This document shows positions 1-5,266 of a stretch of DNA of 6,349 bases, one piece after another (positions within the stretch are counted from its first letter, which is position 1; the number at the start of each line of letters is the position of its first letter). This stretch comes from Candidatus Aminicenantota bacterium (lineage in GTDB: Bacteria > Acidobacteriota > Aminicenantia > Aminicenantales > Saccharicenantaceae). The stretch lies in contig JALHVH010000370.1 in the NCBI GenBank assembly GCA_022867105.1, positions 1 to 6,349 of the forward strand, read 5' to 3'. The notes beneath the pieces were generated by a model. That model was not told the DNA's origin and made no database searches. It saw nothing but the letters and a program-made list of their open reading frames with translations. Both the position numbers and the translations under genes were made by a program.

Positions 1-765
1 ATAGCCATCATTAACCGGGCTATCGACCTCGGCGTGAACTATATCGACACAGCGCGCTACGGCCAAGGGATCAGCCAAACCTATATCGGCGAAGTCATGA
101 AGACTCGGCGGAAAGAGGTTTTTTTAGCCACTAAGACCCGCGATCGGACGCGCGACGGCTCCCTGAAACTTTTAGAAGAAAGCCTTCGCCTGCTGCAGAC
201 CGACCATCTCGACCTGTGGCAGCTCCACAATATCAGCCAGCTGGAGGAACTGGACCAGATCTTTGGCAAGGACGGTGCCATCGAGGCACTTGTCAAAGCC
301 CGCTCGGAGAAGATCGTCCGCTTCCTGGGCATCACCGGTCACTTTGACCCGGATGTCCTTATCGAAGGGATCAATCGTTTCGATTTCGACACGATCCTCA
401 TGGCCCTCAACTGTTCAGATACCCATATCCTCCCCTTCCAGACCAAGCTTCTGCCCCTTGCCAATAAGAAAGGGATGGGGATTATCGCCATGAAGATACC
501 GGCCCGCGGCCGGCTTTTGCGGCCCGGCGGGGTCGCATCGATGAAAGACGCGATGGGTTATGTTTTGTCCAAACGAGTCCACACGGTGATTATCGGTTGC
601 GACAACGTTAAACAAGTCGAAGAGAATATCGAGATCGCCAAGAAGTTCAAGCCGATGTCAGCGAAAAAAATGGCCGAGCTGGAGCGGCTGACAGCCACCT
701 ACGCGACCGAGGCCTCCTTTTTCAAACGCGGCGGAGCGGGATTCGGCCCGCCTCCACCAAAGTGA
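1..765 (+). CDS. Aldo/keto reductase family oxidoreductase, C-terminal part (5' end outside window)
   Basis: This is a probable NAD(P)H-dependent oxidoreductase with a TIM-barrel fold; the substrate cannot be told from sequence. Frame 1 is open from the first base, so the GTG at 34 is an internal valine and not the start. Visible residues, numbered from base 1: the GVNYIDTA block with the catalytic Asp16 and Tyr20 four residues later, Lys45 in FLATKTRD, and His76 in LDLWQLHNI. Together these make the family's D-Y-K-H tetrad. Near the C-terminus VHTVIIGCDNVKQVEENI fits the cofactor-binding end of the barrel. The tail, AGFGPPPPK, is Gly/Pro-rich and looks disordered. In all, 254 residues are present; family members usually have about 280-340, so the first strand and any export signal are missing. 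The gene ends 54 bp before the insertion sequence and shows no sign of damage inside the window. Confidence 0.93.
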   Translation: MAIINRAIDLGVNYIDTARYGQGISQTYIGEVMKTRRKEVFLATKTRDRTRDGSLKLLEESLRLLQTDHLDLWQLHNISQLEELDQIFGKDGAIEALVKARSEKIVRFLGITGHFDPDVLIEGINRFDFDTILMALNCSDTHILPFQTKLLPLANKKGMGIIAMKIPARGRLLRPGGVASMKDAMGYVLSKRVHTVIIGCDNVKQVEENIEIAKKFKPMSAKKMAELERLTATYATEASFFKRGGAGFGPPPPK

Positions 766-819
766 ACGCAAGTTTGCCCAAAAAAACTAAAAAACAGGCT
801 TGTCCTAATATAAAAAAGG

Positions 820-845
820 TGAGCTACTCCCCAAAAACTGGACAG
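820..845 (+). repeat. Left terminal inverted repeat of the IS3-type element
   Basis: This 26-bp end starts TGAGCTACTCCCC and finishes TGGACAG. It matches the reverse complement of 1390-1415 at 18 of 26 positions by hand count, with most mismatches in the A-rich middle. The outermost TG fits the usual 5'-TG...CA-3' ends of IS3-family elements. Confidence 0.8.
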
Positions 846-882
846 GGGGGATAAGTGGATTTTGAGTCTGCCATATCTCAAA

Positions 883-888
883 AGGAGG
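883..888 (+). promoter_or_regulatory. Shine-Dalgarno site of the IS orfA
   Basis: An AGGAGG-type stretch (AAAGGAGGT, 881-889) lies six bases before the ATG at 895. It decides the orfA start in favour of ATG 895 over the in-frame TTG at 862. Confidence 0.7.
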
Positions 889-894
889 TATGGT

Positions 895-1194
895 ATGCTT
901 TCGAGTATGAGGAAGACGTACGACGCGGCCTTCAAGGCAAAAGTGGCTTTTGAAGCGGCCAAGGGGGAAAAGACGATCGCCCATATCGCGAGCGAGTTCA
1001 GCGTCCATCCCAACCAGATCCGGTTGTGGCGAAACCATCTGATGGAATAGCTGCCCGAGCTTTTTTCCAGTCGCCGGCCGCGACAGGAGAAGGCCCGGGA
1101 GGAGCTGGAGGCGGAACTGTACCAGCAGATCGGCCGGCTCAAGATGGAACTCGAGTGGCTTAAAAAAAAATCACAGACGCTCCTCTCGCGATGA
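895..1194 (+). pseudogene. IS3-family transposase orfA with premature amber stop
   Basis: OrfA supplies the DNA-binding part of an IS3 transposase. From ATG 895 the product begins MLSSMRKTYDAAFKAKVAFE. It carries a helix-turn-helix around residues 26-46 (KTIAHIASEFSVHPNQIRLW). A TAG at 1048-1050 stops it after residue 51. In the same frame the sequence continues to TGA 1192-1194 with typical orfA features: LPELFSS, then a leucine-zipper-like coiled coil (ELEAELYQQIGRLKMELEWL) and a run of lysines. The stop is one base from CAG (Gln) or GAG (Glu), so it looks like a point mutation, not a rearrangement. The codons after the stop still read as normal orfA, which argues for recent decay. Without suppression no functional OrfA or OrfAB fusion can be made. 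Confidence 0.85.
1162..1170 (+). promoter_or_regulatory. A9 slippery run, probable -1 frameshift site between orfA and orfB
   Basis: Nine consecutive A residues give the orfA-frame codons AAA-AAA-AAA. Slipping back one base on the last two codons leads into ATC ACA GAC GCT ... ATG AAG CGG, the orfB frame. This matches the programmed -1 frameshifting known for IS3 elements, which use A-rich heptamers. No downstream stimulatory hairpin was identified by eye. The site is relic-like here because a stop lies upstream in orfA. Confidence 0.6.
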
Positions 1195-1375
1195 AGCGGG
1201 CCGAAGTTGAAAAAGTGTTGGCGACGATGTCCGTTATCCGGCAATGCGGGTGATGGGGCTTGAGGCGATCTATCCGAAGCCGAGACTGTCGGTCCATGGG
1301 CCCGATCACAAGGTTTATCCCTATCTTTTGAAAGGAGTTACGGTTGATCGGCCGGATCAGGCGTGTGCGACCGAC
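1170..1375 (+). pseudogene. IS3-family transposase orfB, two fragments, catalytic domain lost
   Basis: The first fragment, in the frame of ATG 1191, reads MKRAEVEKVLATMSVIRQCG and stops at 1251-1253. Its RQC corresponds to the start of the OrfB helix-turn-helix (normally RQCELLGL...). The second fragment, in the frame of ATG 1244, reads MRVMGLEAIYPKPRLSV, then HKVYPYLLKGVTVDRPDQACATD and leaves homology after 1375. In intact OrfB the block ends in VWATDITY, where the Asp is the first residue of the DDE triad. Here that Asp (1373-1375) is the last recognisable residue. The two fragments meet near 1240-1250 with about 90 residues of the usual protein missing, so a deletion not divisible by three is inferred. 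No integrase activity is possible. Confidence 0.82.
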
Positions 1376-1389
1376 AGGAAGCCCCTAAA

Positions 1390-1415
1390 CTGTCCAAAGA
1401 ATGGGGAGAGGGTCA
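1390..1415 (-). repeat. Right terminal inverted repeat of the IS3-type element
   Basis: This is the partner of 820-845. Read inward on the minus strand it starts TGACCCTCTCCCCA and ends TTGGACAG. It also contains the ATG at 1401, which opens the long frame running into the VTC domain, so the IS end supplies that start codon. Confidence 0.78.
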
Positions 1416-1697
1416 AAAGTCAAAAGTGTTTTCATTCTTTACTCACTTTTTCTCTTTTTTGTCTTCGCGCCCTGCGGGACAGGAACGGCCGATACCATCA
1501 CTGTTAAGACCATCAAGAAATACGAGGGCCCTGACCTCCCGAAGAAGGATGTCACCTTTTTGAATTACGGAAGTTACGATGCGAAAGCTTTGAAAGCCAT
1601 TAATGGCATCCCAGTCAAAGAAGAATATGAGAACCCTGCCAAATTCCTGCTGAAGCCCGGCCTGCAGGTGTTGTCCTTGGATATCAATGAGTATATA
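1401..1697 (+). other. 5' segment of a small exported protein (signal peptide plus unknown domain), fused upstream of the VTC domain
   Basis: Residues 1-99 of the 361-codon frame look unrelated to VTC proteins. Residues 6-30 have a short basic start (KVK), a hydrophobic core (VFILYSLFLFFVFA) and PCGTGTAD, which together read as a Sec signal peptide. FAPC is a poor lipobox. The mature part has YEGPDLPKKDVTFLN, then AINGIPV and FLLKPGLQVLSLDIN. This order resembles small bacterial lipoproteins in which a short beta domain ends in a 'L.PG.h.l.v' strand, but no named family is assigned. The only start available is ATG 1401, inside the IS inverted repeat, without a clear ribosome binding site. The native start was probably lost or replaced at the IS insertion, and the native 3' end seems replaced by the VTC gene somewhere between about 1690 and 1800. 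Confidence 0.5.
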
Positions 1698-2486
1698 ATG
1701 GTTGTTAAAATGGATTTTTTTATGATGTTTAACATACTGGACGGCTTAGAATGCAATCAGTTCGAGGGCTTCATCCCTGACTTTCGGATAGACACGCACT
1801 CCAAGGCTGAGAACGAGCTCAAGTTCATCCTTTCTCCGCACCACATGAGCGCCGCCCTATCCTGGATTTCCCACGCCTGCAGGCCCGATCCGGTCCACCC
1901 GAGGGGGATCGTGTCGAGCATCTACTTCGACACGCGCGAACTCGCCTGTCTTCGCGAGAAGGTGAACAGCGACTACCTCAAGACGAAGTTCCGGGTCCGC
2001 TGGTACAGGGACCCGGAAACGGGCGAATGGGGCAGTCAGTCCTTCGCCGAGATCAAGTTCAGAATCGGCTACCTCAGGACGAAGCGGCGGCTCCCCACCT
2101 CTTATACGGGAGAGCGGCTCGCCGCTATGGATCTGGAAGATCACAAGATCGACCGGCTCGCCTCCCTCTTCCGATCCATGGGCGTCTTATCCTACCCTGC
2201 CCTTGTGCCCACCCTTCTCATCCAGTACGAACGCTACAGATTCGTAGAACGGTCGACGGGCGCCCGGGTGTGCCTCGACCGGCACGTTCAGGTTCCCAAG
2301 TTGAACAGGCGAATCGTTCCCCGGACGGGCCCCTTCACCCTCCTTCCGGCGGTGGTCGAGGTAAAAGGGGCAGGACCCGAGGTCCCGGGATCTCTGCGCC
2401 GCCTATCCCTGATCGGATGTAGCAGGTCGTCCTTCTCGAAGTACAGCGGCTGCTATAGGAGGGTTGTCTCCCTCCAAGGTGGGTGA
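1401..2486 (+). CDS. VTC domain-containing (polyphosphate polymerase-like) protein with foreign N-terminal extension
   Basis: Residues about 137-345 form a complete VTC domain, the triphosphate-tunnel fold of the yeast polyphosphate polymerase Vtc4. Conserved charged strands are all visible: ELKF (E139, K141), SSIYFDT (172-178), LKTKFRVRWYRD (K194, K196, R198, R200), AEIKFR (E217, K219), IQYERYRF (E277, R278, R280), CLDRHV (D293, R294) and VVEVKG (E320, K322). These are the residues that line the nucleotide/polyphosphate tunnel in the family, so the enzyme looks intact; polymerase activity is inferred. The start is uncertain. ATG 1401 adds a signal-peptide-like segment that would misplace a normally cytosolic enzyme. 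ATG 1722 or 1725 would give a leader of about 30 residues before ELKF and lies just after a predicted promoter, but has no Shine-Dalgarno. No ATG, GTG or TTG occurs between 1725 and the domain. The DUF4956 gene follows after 29 bp. Confidence 0.85.
   Translation: MGRGSKVKSVFILYSLFLFFVFAPCGTGTADTITVKTIKKYEGPDLPKKDVTFLNYGSYDAKALKAINGIPVKEEYENPAKFLLKPGLQVLSLDINEYIMVVKMDFFMMFNILDGLECNQFEGFIPDFRIDTHSKAENELKFILSPHHMSAALSWISHACRPDPVHPRGIVSSIYFDTRELACLREKVNSDYLKTKFRVRWYRDPETGEWGSQSFAEIKFRIGYLRTKRRLPTSYTGERLAAMDLEDHKIDRLASLFRSMGVLSYPALVPTLLIQYERYRFVERSTGARVCLDRHVQVPKLNRRIVPRTGPFTLLPAVVEVKGAGPEVPGSLRRLSLIGCSRSSFSKYSGCYRRVVSLQGG
1671..1699 (+). promoter_or_regulatory. Predicted sigma-70-type promoter for the VTC-DUF4956-CotH operon
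   Basis: TTGTCC (1671-1676, four of six matches to TTGACA) and a perfect TATAAT (1694-1699) are separated by exactly 17 bp. Transcription would start near 1706, a few bases before the in-frame ATGs at 1713, 1722 and 1725. The surrounding stretch is very AT-rich: 14 of 60 bases are G or C in 1681-1740, compared with 41 of 60 in 1861-1920. The site lies within an open reading frame, and AT-rich DNA yields such boxes by chance, so this remains a prediction. Confidence 0.45.
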
Positions 2487-2503
2487 GGCGTGGCACACCC
2501 ACC

Positions 2504-2508
2504 GGGAG
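2504..2508 (+). promoter_or_regulatory. Shine-Dalgarno site of the DUF4956 gene
   Basis: GGGAG lies seven bases before ATG 2516. It selects this ATG over the in-frame GTG at 2483, which overlaps the VTC stop codon and has no such site. Confidence 0.6.
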
Positions 2509-2515
2509 TGAAACC

Positions 2516-3226
2516 ATGAGCGAAATTCTACAGAACCTCTTCCATCAGTTCTCGAGTCTCGGCAGCCAAGGAATGAAGGGCGTGGGAGTCGGCTCGCTCG
2601 TCTTCGTCATGCTCATTTCGCTTGCTTGCTCGCTTTTTGCGTCTTTCCTCTACCTCTTTTTCTACTCGAGCCGAGCTACGGGAAGTCAGATCCACAGGGC
2701 GTTTCCACTGCTCGGCATCTCGATCACCGCGCTCTTTGTCTGCATCCAGTTCTCGCTCCCCCTTTCTCTCGGATTGCTCGGCGCGCTCTCGATCATCCGA
2801 TTCCGAACACCCATCAAGGAGCCCGAGGAGATCGGGTTCATCATGTTCCTCATCTCCATCTCGATCGCGTGCGCCACCTTCAACTTCCAGTTCCTCGGCA
2901 TTCTGCTCGCGATCGCCGTCCTCGCGCTCGTCGTGCGCCGGTACGGTCCCGCGATCCTCAGGGACCCGCAGCAGGATGGGGTCATCGTGCTCTCCCTGGC
3001 CGGCGGCGAGGCCGCCGCGAACCAGGACCCGATCCTCGACCTCCTGGATGCCCGGCTGCGCCAGGGTCACGTCGAGAGCATCTCGAGGACGCCTGACGGC
3101 GTCGAGATCTCCTACAGCTTCAAGGGCCTGAAGAGGCAATCGTTGTCCGAGCTGCAGGACGAGCTCAAGACCCGGATCGGCGCCTCGAACTTCAGCATTT
3201 TCTTCAATCGCCCGGCCGCGCTATGA
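2516..3226 (+). CDS. DUF4956 domain-containing membrane protein
   Basis: This 236-residue integral membrane protein belongs to a family of unknown biochemical role that is commonly encoded beside VTC and CotH genes. Hydrophobic segments lie at about residues 26-50, 63-94 (a long stretch, possibly two spans), 106-123 and 125-141. The family signature GALSIIRFRTPIKEPEE occupies 89-105. Its conserved RFR and acidic pair sit between hydrophobic segments, which suggests a functional loop. From residue about 150 a soluble tail follows: VIVLSLAGG, then DLLDARLRQGHVESISR and ELKTRIGASNFSIFF. Its alternating strands and helices look like a small alpha/beta, ACT-like domain, and it is probably cytosolic. 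The start at ATG 2516 is supported by GGGAG seven bases upstream. The stop overlaps the CotH start (ATGA, 3223-3226), so the two are translationally coupled. A partner or membrane-platform role for VTC and CotH is inference. Confidence 0.92.
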   Translation: MSEILQNLFHQFSSLGSQGMKGVGVGSLVFVMLISLACSLFASFLYLFFYSSRATGSQIHRAFPLLGISITALFVCIQFSLPLSLGLLGALSIIRFRTPIKEPEEIGFIMFLISISIACATFNFQFLGILLAIAVLALVVRRYGPAILRDPQQDGVIVLSLAGGEAAANQDPILDLLDARLRQGHVESISRTPDGVEISYSFKGLKRQSLSELQDELKTRIGASNFSIFFNRPAAL

Positions 3227-4998
3227 ACAGGATCCGTGCGGGCAAGAGCGCCATCGCTGCATTGGTGCTCCTGCCCGCCTGCGTCTTCGCGATCGGACTC
3301 TGCGTCGAGAGGTGGGGAGTGTTCTCTGCCCTGAAGGAGGAAGTGCAGACCCGAGACGTGCCAGGCTGGGCGTTCCGTTCCGGAAAGCGCGCCCGCATCC
3401 TCGTGCAGCTCGGCCTCATCGGCGCATTTGCGTTCGACCCCTCCGAAGTGGACCCCGCCCTGAACTGGAGGGGAGCCCCGCGCCTCAGGCAACCCCCCAA
3501 TCCCTTGGCTCGAAGACCCCCACGGCCGCTCTTCTTCAGCCTGGACCACGTCCGGCCCGAAGATCTCCCGAGCACGACCCTTGTCGATCGCCGGGAGATC
3601 GAGAAGGGGGTTCCTCTTCTCTCTATCGCCGTTCGCAAGGCGGACTTGTACGACCCCTCGACGGGCCTGCTCGCCAAGAGCAACCTCCTCAAGAGAGGCC
3701 AAGCGTGGGAGCGGCCCGCGTTCGCGTCGTACATGAACGGGGGAAAGACGGTCTTCGGGTCGGGCGTAGGGCTCCGATTGCACGGGGGGATCACCCGGCT
3801 CTACTCGCCGAACAAAAGCTTTCGCATGTACCTCCGCCCGCAGTACGGCCTCCATGATGTCGCGCGGGATATCTTCTTCGAGGAGGGCGGGCGCCCCCTG
3901 CGAACCGTCGTCCTCGGCAACGATGTCCGACTGGACCGTTCGGACCGCCGGTATCAGTTCGTGGGCTCGATTGCCTTCGAGATCGCCGACCGGATCGGCT
4001 GCCTCGTGCCGAGGACCAAACCGGTCCGGTTCTTCCTCAACGGAGAGTTTCAGGGCGTGTACGTCCTCTCGGAGCACCTGGACAAGCACCTCCTGATGGA
4101 CCGCTACGGCCACGATCGTTTCGTCTTTGCACGGTGCAAACCCGCGCAAGGCAAGGACCTCGTCAAGTACGGGGACCCCCGGGAGTATCAGCAGTTCGCG
4201 ACCTGGGCTCGATCGGATCGCGCACGCACGATGGAGGAAGTGTCCCGCCGGGTCGACATCGAGAACCTCACCCTCTGGTGTCTCTCCATTCTCTTCTGCG
4301 GAACGACCGACGCCGATCAGGGCGCTGCCCTCCTGGACCAATCGAGAGCCGATTCACGGTGGTTCTGGATCAACTGGGACATGGACCTGAGCTTCTTGAG
4401 TCATCTCTTGAAGAGAGTGAAGCACCCCTGGGAGTTCGACGCATTCGCTCACGTCACCTCATCCAGGAGCGGGAGCGTACGTGGCTCGATCCTTCGCGGA
4501 CTGCTTCGGACGAGCGAGCCGTATCGGGCCTATTTCCGAGACCGCTTCGTCGAGGTGATGAATCACAAGTTCACGCCCGACTTCCTGCGGGATCTGCTCG
4601 ATCGGTACAGGGCGCTCGGAGCCACGTTCGGGGTCGAGCAGCCCGATGTCTTCGACGACATCCAGCAATTCCTCGAACGGCGCCCAGCAGTCCTGAGGCA
4701 GCAAATGAAGGCCTATGCCGGCGCGGGCGACGCCTTCCAGATCGCCATTAGCGGGCCTAGCGGCGTGCGCTTCGAGGTGGACGGCTTCCCGGTCGGGGCG
4801 AGCTACTCAGGTTGGTACTTCGAAGGGATGGACGTCCGGGTGCGACCCGTCTTTCTCGACGGCGGGGCCTTTTCGCACTGGCGTGTGAACGGAGTCGATC
4901 AGTCGGCCGGGGTCGGAGGGACCCTCATCCGCCGGGTAACCTCGGATGCAACCCTGGAGGCCGTATTTGTTCAACCCCCCGCAGCCAGCACCCGCTGA
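3223..4998 (+). CDS. CotH-family secretory protein kinase homologue with C-terminal repeat domain
   Basis: CotH proteins are atypical kinases; Bacillus CotH phosphorylates spore-coat proteins, and related proteins act on secreted targets. This 591-residue protein begins with a hydrophobic anchor or uncleaved signal at about residues 8-28, so the kinase part should lie outside the cytoplasmic membrane. Core motifs are the RLHGG block (185-189) followed by NKSFRMYL with Lys198; VRFFLNGEFQGVYVLSEHLD (268-287), the family's 'NG...G.Y.L.E..D' block with Glu284; and FWINWDMDLSF (381-391) with Asp386 and Asp388, which match the metal-binding 'WD.D' block. The preceding TTDADQG (361-367) replaces the usual 'N.D....N' region only loosely. 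From about residue 505 a beta-rich tail (VRFEVDGFPV, GWYFEGMDVRVRP, FSHWRVNGV, ATLEAVF) resembles bacterial InlB-type or similar extracellular repeats and may bind a partner. The ATGA overlap with the DUF4956 gene and the absence of its own Shine-Dalgarno indicate coupled translation. No obvious substrate gene is nearby. Confidence 0.92.
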   Translation: MNRIRAGKSAIAALVLLPACVFAIGLCVERWGVFSALKEEVQTRDVPGWAFRSGKRARILVQLGLIGAFAFDPSEVDPALNWRGAPRLRQPPNPLARRPPRPLFFSLDHVRPEDLPSTTLVDRREIEKGVPLLSIAVRKADLYDPSTGLLAKSNLLKRGQAWERPAFASYMNGGKTVFGSGVGLRLHGGITRLYSPNKSFRMYLRPQYGLHDVARDIFFEEGGRPLRTVVLGNDVRLDRSDRRYQFVGSIAFEIADRIGCLVPRTKPVRFFLNGEFQGVYVLSEHLDKHLLMDRYGHDRFVFARCKPAQGKDLVKYGDPREYQQFATWARSDRARTMEEVSRRVDIENLTLWCLSILFCGTTDADQGAALLDQSRADSRWFWINWDMDLSFLSHLLKRVKHPWEFDAFAHVTSSRSGSVRGSILRGLLRTSEPYRAYFRDRFVEVMNHKFTPDFLRDLLDRYRALGATFGVEQPDVFDDIQQFLERRPAVLRQQMKAYAGAGDAFQIAISGPSGVRFEVDGFPVGASYSGWYFEGMDVRVRPVFLDGGAFSHWRVNGVDQSAGVGGTLIRRVTSDATLEAVFVQPPAASTR

Positions 4999-5266
4999 TC
5001 GGTCACCCCACCGAGGGGAATCGCTGCGAAGATCGGCCTCGCGGCCCTCCATCCCGCCGTACCGCCGTCGAGACGGAATCCGAAAAGGCCACGATCACGG
5101 ATCCTCGAGAGCATATACGCGAGAATTCAGTCATGGAGGGGAATGAACTTGTCCCCTGCCTGAAAGCCTCGTATTTGGCCTATAACAGCGGAGTATTAGA
5201 GTCGTTTCGAGCGGGAGACGATGGACTATCTGGAGTTCATTGCCCGGGTGACCGCTTCCTATTAGG
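4999..5266. other. Convergent intergenic gap with degraded sequence
   Basis: This is the space between the stops of CotH (+) and the permease (-). No complete gene with a recognisable product is visible, and no GC hairpin followed by a T-run on either strand. A weak inverted repeat, AGGGGA (5137-5142) and TCCCCT (5152-5157) around a 9-base loop, is the best hairpin. The right end holds the short IS91-like piece described separately. Composition falls from the GC-rich operon towards mixed DNA around 5100-5200. Confidence 0.5.
5200..5265 (+). pseudogene. Possible IS91-type transposase scrap
   Basis: After a TAG at 5197-5199 the frame reads SRFERETMDYLEFIARVTAS and then one Tyr before TAG 5263-5265. 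The MDYLEFIARVT part recalls the block in IS91/IS801-type (Y2, HUH) transposases that normally runs on as 'DYLEFIARVTSHIPD...RYYGLY'. The match breaks right after the T, four codons before the permease stop. About 12 recognisable residues is very little, so chance resemblance is possible. Confidence 0.35.

Larger units (their letters stand above)
820..1415 (+). mobile_element. Internally deleted IS3-family insertion sequence, 596 bp, both ends retained
   Basis: The element is bounded by imperfect 26-bp inverted repeats at 820-845 and 1390-1415. Both begin 5'-TGA when read inward and share the blocks CTCCCCA and TGGACAG. Inside are an orfA with helix-turn-helix, an A9 run at the usual frameshift place, and two blocks of orfB in different frames. 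Intact relatives are about 1.2-1.3 kb. Here the DNA between the orfB N-terminal RQC block and the MGLEAIYPKP block is missing, as is everything between the first catalytic Asp and the right end. Both losses are inferred from the known IS3 protein layout. The element is therefore non-autonomous but could still be mobilised in trans. The bases just outside the ends (AAGG on the left, AAAG on the right) do not form an exact 3-4 bp target duplication. It sits in an AT-rich gap downstream of the aldo/keto reductase gene. Confidence 0.85.

Noticed and set aside
699..1244. 181-codon minus-strand frame across the left part of the IS
   Set aside because: It spans the end of the reductase gene, the inverted repeat and orfA in antisense. 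The product has no known features and the opposite strand explains the DNA.
811..1425. Target-site duplication flanking the IS
   Set aside because: The bases next to the ends (AAGG and AAAG) are similar only because both flanks are A-rich; no exact 3-4 bp repeat is present.
1412..1425. Tandem repeat GTCAAAA GTCAAAA at the right end of the IS
   Set aside because: Only two copies of seven bases, partly inside the inverted repeat; too short to mean a repeat array or iteron.
2528..3139. 203-codon minus-strand frame opposite the DUF4956 gene
   Set aside because: It is a Glu/Asp/Arg-rich shadow of a membrane protein gene, with no motif and no ribosome binding site.
3112..4341. 409-codon open frame on the minus strand opposite the CotH gene
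   Set aside because: The plus-strand frame has clear family motifs throughout. The antisense product has low-complexity acidic/basic composition and no recognisable domain, as expected from GC-rich coding DNA read backwards.
5003..5030. CCCC-ACCGA-GGGG mini hairpin after the CotH stop
   Set aside because: The four-base stem without T-run is too weak to call a terminator.
5137..5157. Hairpin AGGGGA / TCCCCT as a transcription terminator
   Set aside because: The six-base stem has a nine-base loop and is not followed by a T-run on either strand.
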